64,000 nucleotides of DNA. Source: Pseudomonadota bacterium (GTDB lineage: Bacteria > Pseudomonadota > Gammaproteobacteria > Competibacterales > Competibacteraceae). Numbering within the stretch: position 1 is the first letter of the stretch; each line of letters starts with the position of its first letter. Where the stretch lies: NCBI GenBank assembly GCA_022709365.1, contig JAKLIY010000002.1, positions 94,386 through 158,385 of the forward strand, read 5' to 3'. The notes under the pieces are model-generated. The model worked only from the letters and a program-made list of their open reading frames with translations, did no database searches and had not been told where the DNA came from. Position numbers and translations under genes: made by a program. This document shows, in pieces, positions 35,801 through 42,777 of this stretch.

Positions 35801-36428
35801 TTTATGCGTTTACGGTATGGAGGGACCCGGCGGTTATCAGTTCGTTGGCCGCACTGTGCAGATGTGGAACCGCTATCATGTCACCGCTGATTTCCCGCAA
35901 CCCTGGCTGCTGCGTTTCTTCGACCAGATCCGCTTTTATCCGGTCAGCGAGGAGGAGTTGCTGAGTCTGCGCGAAGACTTTCCTCGGGGTCGGTTCCCGT
36001 TGCGGATCGAGGAAACCCGTTTCAGCCTGTGCGACTACCAGGCTTTTCTCACTGAACAGGCTGAAAGTATCACGGTGTTCAAGGCCCGTCAGCAGGCGGC
36101 TTTTGAAGCTGAGCGCGCTCGCTGGGAGGCTGCCGGTCAGATCGACGACCTCACTCAATTGCCTGATCAACCGACGGAAGGCGCGGAACGGGTATTGGGC
36201 GCGGCGGAGGTCGCTGTGGAAAGCCATGTGCCGGGCAATGTCTGGCAGGTGCCCGTCCAAGAAGGTGACCGGATCGAAATCGGTCAGCCCCTGGTGATCG
36301 TGGAATCTATGAAGATGGAGATCACCCTGCAAGCGCCCTGCACCGGACGGGTAATTCATGTGCGGTGTTCTCCGGGAATGACCGTGCAACCCGGACAATG
36401 TTTGTTGATTATCGATACTGCGGGTTGA
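32838..36428 (+). CDS. Biotin-dependent guanidine/urea carboxylase
   Basis: 1196-residue single-chain carboxylase. Order: biotin carboxylase N-terminal and ATP-grasp domains (1-450; MLKSTAGGGGIGMRL, EVNTRLQVEHGVTE), KipA/AHS2-like (about 460-760) and KipI/AHS1-like (about 770-990) carboxyltransferase domains, then a biotinyl domain with VESMKME, biotin Lys about 1159. In urea amidolyase the hydrolase is fused; here it is separate. The guanidine-I riboswitch and CgdAB homologues argue that free guanidine, not urea, is the natural substrate. Biotin and ATP dependent, cytoplasmic. Confidence 0.92.
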   Translation: MFDTVLIANRGAIACRIIRTLKRLGIRAVAVYTRADHGSRHVQEADEALWIGEGVAAESYLNIERILDAARLSGAQAIHPGYGFLSENAAFALACEQEGLAFIGPTPAQIECFGLKHTARELARANAAPLLPGTELLETVAAAQAAAETIGYPVMLKSTAGGGGIGMRLCHAPADLESSFASVQRLGHSHFSHAGVFLEKFVEQARHIEVQIFGDGRGGVIALGERDCSLQRRNQKVIEETPAPNLPESVREALLATAVRLMSAVRYRSAGTVEFIVDAASDAFYFLEVNTRLQVEHGVTEQVTGVDLVEWMVRLAAEDLPPLDTLSVTRRGHSIQARLYAEDPARQFQPQSGLLTEVAFPEGVRCDTWIETGVEVPAYYDPLLAKVIVQGADREQALAALDSALQATRISGIESNLDYLRAVVNQDAAFRVGRHTTRTLSEFNYCPAVFEVLAAGTLTTVQDWPGRLGYWDVGVPPSGPMDDLAFRLGNRLVGNPPGVAGLEFTLNGPTLRFHAPAVIALTGAAMLATLDGQPAPFWAPFAVSAGTVLQLGQAHTGTHAYLCIRHGLEVPDYLGSCSTFTLGRFGGHGGRAMRLGDVLHLQPSTLDGSEQPLAPALIPRHGHDWALRVIYGPHGAPDFFTEDDIATFFATAWEVHYNSSRTGVRLIGPRPRWARPDGGEAGLHPSNIHDNAYAIGAVDFTGDMPVILGPDGPSLGGFVCPATVIQADLWQLGQLRPGDRVRFIPVTLDTAVQLLRVQQYQVERLEPVTVDAAPVTPANAILARIPPDEHPVGVVYRPSGDAGLLIEYGPPVLDIALRFRVQVLLDWFKAQALPGVLDLTPGIRSLQVHYDPLALPLAELLAVLQQAEQELGDVSNTVVPARIVHLPLAWDDSQTRLAIEKYMQSVRRDAPWCPSNLEFIRRINGLENIEAVRDIVFSASYLVMGLGDVYLGAPVATPLDPRHRLVTTKYNPARTWTPENAVGIGGSYLCVYGMEGPGGYQFVGRTVQMWNRYHVTADFPQPWLLRFFDQIRFYPVSEEELLSLREDFPRGRFPLRIEETRFSLCDYQAFLTEQAESITVFKARQQAAFEAERARWEAAGQIDDLTQLPDQPTEGAERVLGAAEVAVESHVPGNVWQVPVQEGDRIEIGQPLVIVESMKMEITLQAPCTGRVIHVRCSPGMTVQPGQCLLIIDTAG

Positions 36429-36568
36429 TGAGCTTCAACGTGATCGTGGTGGAGGACTGCTGCGTCGCAGGCACGGCGGAACTGCATCGCCGCCAACTGG
36501 AAATCATCAACAGGATCTACTGCCATGTGGTTTCCAGCCAGGAGTTGCGACAGATCATGGCGCTTTGA
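36428..36568 (+). pseudogene. C-terminal relic of an isochorismatase-family cysteine hydrolase
   Basis: 46 codons from ATG 36428, sharing its first base with the carboxylase stop. The peptide VIVVEDCCVAGTAELHRRQLEIINRIYCHVVSS matches the last third of cysteine hydrolases of the isochorismatase/biuret hydrolase family, including the VxDxCxA region. The catalytic Asp and Lys, which lie in the missing N-terminal part, are absent. Such hydrolases accompany urea/guanidine carboxylases elsewhere, so a deletion probably fused the carboxylase end to the hydrolase tail. Confidence 0.7.
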
Positions 36569-36638
36569 CCCGAAACCGGGTTCCGCAATGCCGAAAGCAA
36601 CATCCGGGTATGATTAAGTCAGCACTGACGGCTGCTGG

Positions 36639-38369
36639 TCAACGACTGGCGAGATAAGCCCGCCAACCGCCGTAAGTGGTGACATCCGTCGCCGTGGCCA
36701 GTGCATAGGGTTCGCAGATGAAGCCTTTGACCCAGCGCCCGCTCTCAACCTCGACCGTACCGATGCCGAGTGGCGCTGGAATGCTTGCCATGAAACTGCC
36801 CAGCGCCGCCAGTGGCAAGCGCCAGATCTCGACCTCGATGCCAGCGCCATTCGCCTCGTCGCGCACCAGTCCTGGACGGAGCGGTGGACCACCGGCCAGT
36901 GCGTAAAGCCGGTAACAGGGCGCTGTCCGCGTCGCCTCGACCAGGGTTGCCCTGCGCTCGGTCAACTGCGAGTTGAGTGGCAGCCCCGAAAGGTGCGCGC
37001 CGCAAACCAGCAAATCGATTCCCGGCTCTTCGACCGCACGTTCAAAGGCTTCAGCCCAGGCCAGCAATCGGCGGTCGCAACCCGCGAACGAGAACAGGGT
37101 GACGCCAAAAGGTAACCCGTGATTCTGAGTGCCTGCTGGAATCGCTACCGCGCTGTAATCCAGCAGATTCATGAAGTTGGTGTAATAACCCAGATTGGCA
37201 TTGAGGCGAATGGGATCGGCCTCAACCTCGGCGAGGGTGTAAATCGTCCCGGCGGTAGGTGTGACAATGAATTCCAATCCAGCCAGCAGGGCGTCGGTCT
37301 GCCGCTTGAGCGTCTGCAACTGATACTGCGCCTCGAAAGCCTGTATAGCACTCAGTTGCGTCGCTGGCTCGATAATGGCGCGAGTGACCGGGAACAGTGC
37401 TTCGGGTTGACGCTGGATGAAATCGGCAATGGCGGCATAGCGCTCCGCAACCCACGGTCCCTCGTAGAGCAATCGGGCGACGGCCAGGAAGGGCGTAAAA
37501 TCCAGGGTCACCGCCTCGCCGCCCATCCTCTGCACCTGATCGACCGCATCCTGAAAGGCCCGCGCTGCTCCCTGGTTACCAAAAAATTCCAATTGATCAC
37601 GGTGCGGAATCCCAAACAAAAAGCGGGCGCGACGCTCGGCGGGAGTTTGCAATAACTCACGGGCATAGGGATCAGCAGGATCGAAATGGGCAGCGACCTG
37701 AAATACGGCATCGGCGTCGACGGTATTCCGGGCGAAAATGCTGACGCAATCCAGAGTCCGACAAGCGGGCACGACGCCACGGGTGCTGAGCAGACCCCGA
37801 CTCGGTTTGAGTCCCACCAGTCCATTGAACGCCGCTGGAACCCGCCCGGAACCGGCGGTATCGGTACCCAAGGCAAAGCTGGCTAATCCCTGGGCGACCG
37901 CAACGGCCGAGCCACTGCTGGAGCCGCCGGCGATGTAGTCAGGATCAAAGGCATTGCGGGTCACGCCGTAGGGGGAGCGGACCCCGACCAGGCCGGTAGC
38001 GAACTGGTCGAGATTGGTCTTGCCCATGGGAATGGCTCCCGCTGCTATCAACCGTTCCACGACCGGAGCTGAGCACGTCGGGCGATAGGCGAAGGCCGGA
38101 CAGGCAGCGGTCGTCGGTAAGCCTGCCAGATCGATATTGTCCTTAATCGCGAAGGGGATGCCGTACAAAGGCAGGCCCGCCGGATCCTGTGCAGCGAGGC
38201 GATCGGCCCGCACCCGTAGTTCAGCATCCGGGACCCGGCTGATCCAGATCGGATTGTCCTGGAACGTCGATAGACGGCTGAGGATTTCTTCAATGACGCC
38301 GCGTGGGGTGCGGCGGCGACGTAGATAATCTCGACGCAGAGCGGTCAGGGAAAGGTCGGGAATGAGCAT
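36639..38369 (-). CDS. atzF: Allophanate hydrolase
   Basis: 576-residue amidase-signature enzyme that splits allophanate to ammonia and CO2, the last step after CgdAB. Catalytic triad residues are visible: Lys in PFAIKDNIDLAG, cis-Ser in GTDTAGSGRVPAA and nucleophile in GGSSSGSAVAV. A C-terminal domain (from about 450) is the second AtzF domain thought to complete decarboxylation. It is on the opposite strand and convergent to the rest of the pathway, so it is outside the riboswitch-led transcript and must be regulated separately. Confidence 0.93.
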   Translation of the reverse strand: MLIPDLSLTALRRDYLRRRRTPRGVIEEILSRLSTFQDNPIWISRVPDAELRVRADRLAAQDPAGLPLYGIPFAIKDNIDLAGLPTTAACPAFAYRPTCSAPVVERLIAAGAIPMGKTNLDQFATGLVGVRSPYGVTRNAFDPDYIAGGSSSGSAVAVAQGLASFALGTDTAGSGRVPAAFNGLVGLKPSRGLLSTRGVVPACRTLDCVSIFARNTVDADAVFQVAAHFDPADPYARELLQTPAERRARFLFGIPHRDQLEFFGNQGAARAFQDAVDQVQRMGGEAVTLDFTPFLAVARLLYEGPWVAERYAAIADFIQRQPEALFPVTRAIIEPATQLSAIQAFEAQYQLQTLKRQTDALLAGLEFIVTPTAGTIYTLAEVEADPIRLNANLGYYTNFMNLLDYSAVAIPAGTQNHGLPFGVTLFSFAGCDRRLLAWAEAFERAVEEPGIDLLVCGAHLSGLPLNSQLTERRATLVEATRTAPCYRLYALAGGPPLRPGLVRDEANGAGIEVEIWRLPLAALGSFMASIPAPLGIGTVEVESGRWVKGFICEPYALATATDVTTYGGWRAYLASR

Positions 38370-38823
38370 GGAGCAGTTCCTTCAGACAATGGATTCAAGG
38401 ATCAATAAACGATGCAGCGTTAATCATTGCGAGACTTCACCCTGCAGATTGACGTGACCTACCAGTGCGTAGAATACGCCCGCAAATGCTGGATAAAAAA
38501 CCGGGGCGTCACTTTTGGCAGCATCGATAGCACCCACGAAATAACGAAAAAATAATATATTTTTCAATATATTATTAACATCGCTTGTGAATAGATCTAT
38601 ATTTCCGCCCGCTTTGAACCGATTGCCGCTGACAGGGAAATCACCAAGTAAGTGGAAAACGCCAGCCCGTCATCCGCGAAACTCGAAGATCAGCTAGTGT
38701 TCCGTCAACAGGAATCTGATGGGTAATCCCATGTAAGATATTGTTTTTCATGGTGAAAAAACGCATCAGAACAAAATTGACGAAGCATGAGTAGCGCCTA
38801 ATTGATTACAAAGGAGACTTCCC
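38370..38823. other. Long AT-rich intergenic region with an 11-bp palindrome
   Basis: No ORF seen. AATAATATATT (38551-38561) and AATATATTATT (38566-38576) form a perfect hairpin with loop TTTC. The region must hold the divergent promoters of allophanate hydrolase (minus) and the caspase-like gene (plus). Confidence 0.5.
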
Positions 38824-39360
38824 ATGATCCGAATGAAACAGCCGTCGTTGGTCGTTCACTCCCACGATGTGCCCGGGTACAAGTATCAAATGAAGTGGAC
38901 GTGGAAAATGTTACCCGGCGCGACCGCTGGAGATATCGTGAACTGGATTCTCCACGCCAACAACGGCCAGTTCGGCGCTCGAAGACAGCGGCTGGAAAAC
39001 GTCATCATCAACTGCCACGGCACCCCTGGATCTTTGTTGATCGGCGGAACAGGCCGTCCCGCCCTTAACCTCGGAAACGTGAGCGTCTTCTCGACGCTGC
39101 AGGGATGTGACATTGGCGCGATCTGGCTGGTGGCCTGTGAGGTGGCTGCCCAACAGGGGGTGGCCACTGGCGGGGTGGGAAAGACGTTCTGTACCGAGCT
39201 GGCCAAGACGGCGGGCTGTGACGTGATTGCCTCGGCCGCAACCCAATACGTCAATCTCAGCTTCCACCTGCGCGGCTGCCCGTGGGGCTGCATCGACGAT
39301 TTCGAGGGCCTCACGTATCGGTTCAAACCCACCGGCGGGCACATGTATTACGTCTCGTAA
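38824..39360 (+). CDS. Hypothetical protein with caspase-like His/Cys layout
   Basis: 178 residues, not recognised at family level. Start supported by AGGAG ahead of ATG 38824. The central part reads NVIINCHGTPGSLLIGG (His65) and, after a beta-strand, IWLVACEVAAQQG (Cys105), followed by a helix and GCDVIASAAT. This is the strand-HG, strand-C layout of caspase-hemoglobinase folds (DUF4347/CHAT-like). No signal peptide. It stands alone, so a role as an effector or peptidase is speculative. Confidence 0.65.
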   Translation: MIRMKQPSLVVHSHDVPGYKYQMKWTWKMLPGATAGDIVNWILHANNGQFGARRQRLENVIINCHGTPGSLLIGGTGRPALNLGNVSVFSTLQGCDIGAIWLVACEVAAQQGVATGGVGKTFCTELAKTAGCDVIASAATQYVNLSFHLRGCPWGCIDDFEGLTYRFKPTGGHMYYVS

Positions 39361-39421
39361 TTCACCGAACCGGTACCGCTCGCTACCGAGGCCACAGCCG
39401 TCGAGATCATGGCGAACGTTC

Positions 39422-40636
39422 TCAAGATGCCGAGCGGAAAGCACCGACTTCCGCCGCCACCCGCCGCCGCGAACCGGTCAGCCACAGAGCCAGCCCGAGG
39501 ACCGCGACCGGATAGAGGGCTGAAAGCCGGTAGAGGTGTTCCAGGGCTAGCCATTCCCGCAACGGACCAATCACGAACGAACCCAGACCCACGCCTACCA
39601 TCAGCGCGGCAATCAGCATGGACGACACCCAGGCCACGTACTCGGGAAATCGCGCCGAGGCCAGGGTGATGGTCAGCGGAAAGAAGGCTGAGCAGGCCAG
39701 TCCCGCTAGTGCGAATAGCCCCAGACCCAGTATCGGCGTGTTGGCGGCGGGCAGCAGCAGAAAAGCCGCGATCATCAGCATCGGCAGCATCAGCCAGATC
39801 ATCAGCGGCGCAATCCGTACCACCAGGACTGCGACCAACAGGCGACCGGCCACCATCGCGCCCCAGAACACCGACAGGGCCAGCGCCGCCACTCCCGCCG
39901 GTAATACCTTAGCCTCGCGCAGGTAGATCACCGCCCAATTGCTGAAGGTGCCCTCGGCGAAAGCATACAGCACTGCGATGGCGGCAAACACCCAGAATGC
40001 GCCAGATTTCAACGGCGGGTTCAGCGTGGCGCGGCGTTCCGTCTCGCTGCCAACATCCCGAGGTAAATGCACGGTCGCGGCCAGCAGCGCCAGCAGCCCG
40101 CTCAGGCCCAGCAGGGACAATGGGAACCCGATCCACCCGCCCGCCCGGCCAAACCCATCGGCCAGCAGTGGCCCCACCATCAAGCCGAGTCCCAACAGGG
40201 TATGCAAGGCGACTACGGCGGCCGGCGCGCGTTGAGGAAAGAACCGGGGTGGATAGCTGTTCAGCGGCGCGCCGCCCAGCCCGAAACTCCATCCCAGCAA
40301 CGCCGTGCCCAGCAAAATCGTCGGGAACGCCAGCGCCGGCATGACCCAGAGGCTCGCCGCCAGGGCCAGTTGCGACAAGCCGTTGCCCGCCGCCGCCAGC
40401 CACAGCAACGGTTGCAGGCCCAGCCGACGGGCCAGCGTTCCACCGACCACTGCACCCAGTACCGCCAACGCGACTTGCGGCAGAAAGATCGCGCCATACT
40501 GGGCATCGGTGAAACCGTGCATCTGCTTCAGCACGGCGCTGCTGGCGGGAAAGCTGACCAGTGTCAGACCTTGCAAGAAGGCGATGAGATAAACCGCGAG
40601 TACTGCCGGCCCGTTCGGCGAAGTGTGCTTGACCAT
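39422..40636 (-). CDS. MFS transporter
   Basis: 404-residue transporter with 12 predicted membrane helices and the MFS loop motif GGTLARRLG. Start ATG 40636 gives MVKHTSPNG and has GGAG upstream; the frame extends into the preceding gene without homology. Fucose-permease-like plan. It follows the NDH-2 fusion by 11 bp and is the last gene of the minus-strand carbohydrate run, so a sugar or sugar acid substrate is possible. Confidence 0.85.
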   Translation of the reverse strand: MVKHTSPNGPAVLAVYLIAFLQGLTLVSFPASSAVLKQMHGFTDAQYGAIFLPQVALAVLGAVVGGTLARRLGLQPLLWLAAAGNGLSQLALAASLWVMPALAFPTILLGTALLGWSFGLGGAPLNSYPPRFFPQRAPAAVVALHTLLGLGLMVGPLLADGFGRAGGWIGFPLSLLGLSGLLALLAATVHLPRDVGSETERRATLNPPLKSGAFWVFAAIAVLYAFAEGTFSNWAVIYLREAKVLPAGVAALALSVFWGAMVAGRLLVAVLVVRIAPLMIWLMLPMLMIAAFLLLPAANTPILGLGLFALAGLACSAFFPLTITLASARFPEYVAWVSSMLIAALMVGVGLGSFVIGPLREWLALEHLYRLSALYPVAVLGLALWLTGSRRRVAAEVGAFRSAS

Positions 40637-40647
40637 GGGGATGCTCC

Positions 40648-42774
40648 TTACTCGCGACCGCCGGTGATGAGCCGGGTGCCGCGCTGGTAGGTGAGGTAGG
40701 CCCAGAACCATTCGATGGCGACTGACAGGCGTTTGCGTGTGTCCACTAGAAAAAACACGTGAGCGACGCCCCACAGCCACCAGGCCAGCGCCCCACTCAA
40801 GCGGAATCCGCCGAAATCCACGACCGCCGCCTGCCGGCCAATGGTGGCGAGATTACCCAGATGGTGATAACGGAACGGCGGCAATCCGGCGTGGCCTTCC
40901 AGGCGGGTCTTGATGAGCCGGGCGACGTAAGCGCCCTGCTGCTTGGCGGCTGGCGCCAGACCCGGCACCGGCTGACCGTCCCAGGCTTCGCTCAGGGCAG
41001 TGTCACCGATGGCGAACACATTGGGCAGGGTCGGCACGGTCAAATCCGGCCCCACCTTGAGGCGGCCGGCGGCGTCGGCTTCGACCTGGAGCCATTGCGC
41101 GGCGGGCGAGGCCATCACGCCTGCCGCCCAGAACACGGTGCGGGAACCGATCCGCTGGCCGGATACCCGTACTCCTTCCGCATCGATCTGTTCCACCCGG
41201 CTCTTGGTCAGCACCTCCACGCCCAGCGCCCGCAGCGAGTGCGCCGACACTTCCGAGAGCGACTCAGGAAACGCCGGCAGCAGGCGCGGCGCCGACTGCA
41301 CCAACAGCACCCGCGCCTGGGCCGGGTCGATGTTGCGGAATTCCCCGGTCAGCCCATGCCGGGCCAGTTCGGCAATCGCCCCGGCCAGTTCCACCCCGGT
41401 GGGACCGCCGCCGACGATCACGAAGGTCAACAGCCGTTGCCGTTCCTCGGGATCAGCGCAGTTCTCCGCCTGTTCGAAGGCCAGCAGCAAGCGGCGACGG
41501 ATGGCCGTGGCATCGTCGATGCGCTTCAGTCCCGGCGCGTAAGGCTCCCAGTCGTCACGCCCGAAGTAGCTGTGACGCGCGCCGGTCGCCAGCACCAGAT
41601 AGTCGTAACCGATATGCGCGCCGTCGCTCAGAGTGACCTGACGTGTGAGGGTATCCACGCCCGCCACTTCGCCCAGCAACACCCGCACGTTGTGTTGATC
41701 GCGGAACAGCGCCCGGATCGGGGTAGCGACATCGGCCGGCGACAGGCTGGCGGTGGCCACCTGATAGAGCAGCGGTTGGAACAGATGATAGTTGCGTTTG
41801 TCAATGACCGTGACCCGGCAAGCCGCCAGTCGTAGACCGTGCGCCGCCTTCAAGCCACCGAAGCCTGCGCCGACGATGACCACATGCGGTACGTCGGTCA
41901 GCGCCGCGTCAGACCAGCTTTCGAGGGGCGGGAACCAACGAGCGAGTTGTTGTTGCAGGACAGTATCAGCGGAGATCGGTCCCGGCCCGCGCAGCGCGAT
42001 GAGTCCGAGGAGGAAGAATTCATACAGCCGGTTGATCGTCTGGATTTCGTCCGCGCCCATGAAGCCAGAGCCGAGCAGCGCCAGTATCGCGCCGATGGCG
42101 GCCAACCGGGTCGCCAGCCCGAGCGCCAGCAGGGGACTGACGAAGCCCAGCACCGCTTCCAGAAACGAACGCCCTACCAGGATGGGTGTGAACCACAGGC
42201 TCGCCAGCCAGAGGCGTAGCGCGAGTTGGTAGACCGGACCAAGGTAGCGGGTGAGCGTGGCGTACAATCGACCGAGCGGCTTGACCAGCGGCAGCGCCGA
42301 GGCGGCCAGACCGGAAGCCAGCAACCGATCCAGAGAAATCGGTCCCGCCCCCATGACCACGTACCACCCGAACAGCGCGGCCCAGTAAAGATGTTGATCC
42401 AGAGCGCGGTATTCGAACTGGATCACCAGCGTCAGAGCCAACAGCGGAATCGCGGCCAGCCGGGTGGCCAGTCCGAACGCCAGCAACATCGAACCGAACA
42501 CCTCGATGGCGACGCCCAGCGCGGCGGCGGTCACCGGGTCCAGCCAAGGGACTGGATATTCGTAGGTGGCCAGCGTGATGGCGTTATCCCAGTTGGCCAG
42601 CTTGAGAACGCCGGACACCCAGAACGCTTGCGCCAGCCACAGCCGGATCGCCAGATCCAGGAAGGGATAGAGCGTGACTTCGGCGACGCGCAGTGCTTCG
42701 TCTGCGCGCTTGAGGAACGCTGCGATGACATTGGCCCGGCGGTGCCGAACGGCGGCGACGGTGGCGGTCAACAT
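40648..42774 (-). CDS. DoxX-DoxX-NADH dehydrogenase (type II) fusion
   Basis: 708 residues. Two DoxX-like membrane modules (about 30-160 and 180-280, each ending before GPISLDRLL / GPGPISADTVL) are fused to a complete NDH-2 flavoprotein (about 295-700): FAD motif VVIVGAGFGGLKAAHGL, NADH motif FVIVGGGPTGVELAG, and the FAD-contact NVFAIGDTALS. NDH-2 transfers NADH electrons to quinone without proton pumping. DoxX partners usually form separate subunits of quinone-linked systems. It lies 3 bp after the glucosidase and 11 bp ahead of the MFS gene. Confidence 0.87.
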   Translation of the reverse strand: MLTATVAAVRHRRANVIAAFLKRADEALRVAEVTLYPFLDLAIRLWLAQAFWVSGVLKLANWDNAITLATYEYPVPWLDPVTAAALGVAIEVFGSMLLAFGLATRLAAIPLLALTLVIQFEYRALDQHLYWAALFGWYVVMGAGPISLDRLLASGLAASALPLVKPLGRLYATLTRYLGPVYQLALRLWLASLWFTPILVGRSFLEAVLGFVSPLLALGLATRLAAIGAILALLGSGFMGADEIQTINRLYEFFLLGLIALRGPGPISADTVLQQQLARWFPPLESWSDAALTDVPHVVIVGAGFGGLKAAHGLRLAACRVTVIDKRNYHLFQPLLYQVATASLSPADVATPIRALFRDQHNVRVLLGEVAGVDTLTRQVTLSDGAHIGYDYLVLATGARHSYFGRDDWEPYAPGLKRIDDATAIRRRLLLAFEQAENCADPEERQRLLTFVIVGGGPTGVELAGAIAELARHGLTGEFRNIDPAQARVLLVQSAPRLLPAFPESLSEVSAHSLRALGVEVLTKSRVEQIDAEGVRVSGQRIGSRTVFWAAGVMASPAAQWLQVEADAAGRLKVGPDLTVPTLPNVFAIGDTALSEAWDGQPVPGLAPAAKQQGAYVARLIKTRLEGHAGLPPFRYHHLGNLATIGRQAAVVDFGGFRLSGALAWWLWGVAHVFFLVDTRKRLSVAIEWFWAYLTYQRGTRLITGGRE

Positions 42775-42777
42775 GGT

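Noticed and set aside
31361..36428. Straight urea amidolyase (urea carboxylase) interpretation
   Set aside because: The guanidine-I riboswitch and the paired DUF1989 proteins point to guanidine; urea remains only a side possibility.
36428..36568. The cysteine-hydrolase tail as a functional small enzyme
   Set aside because: The catalytic Asp and Lys regions of the family are missing.
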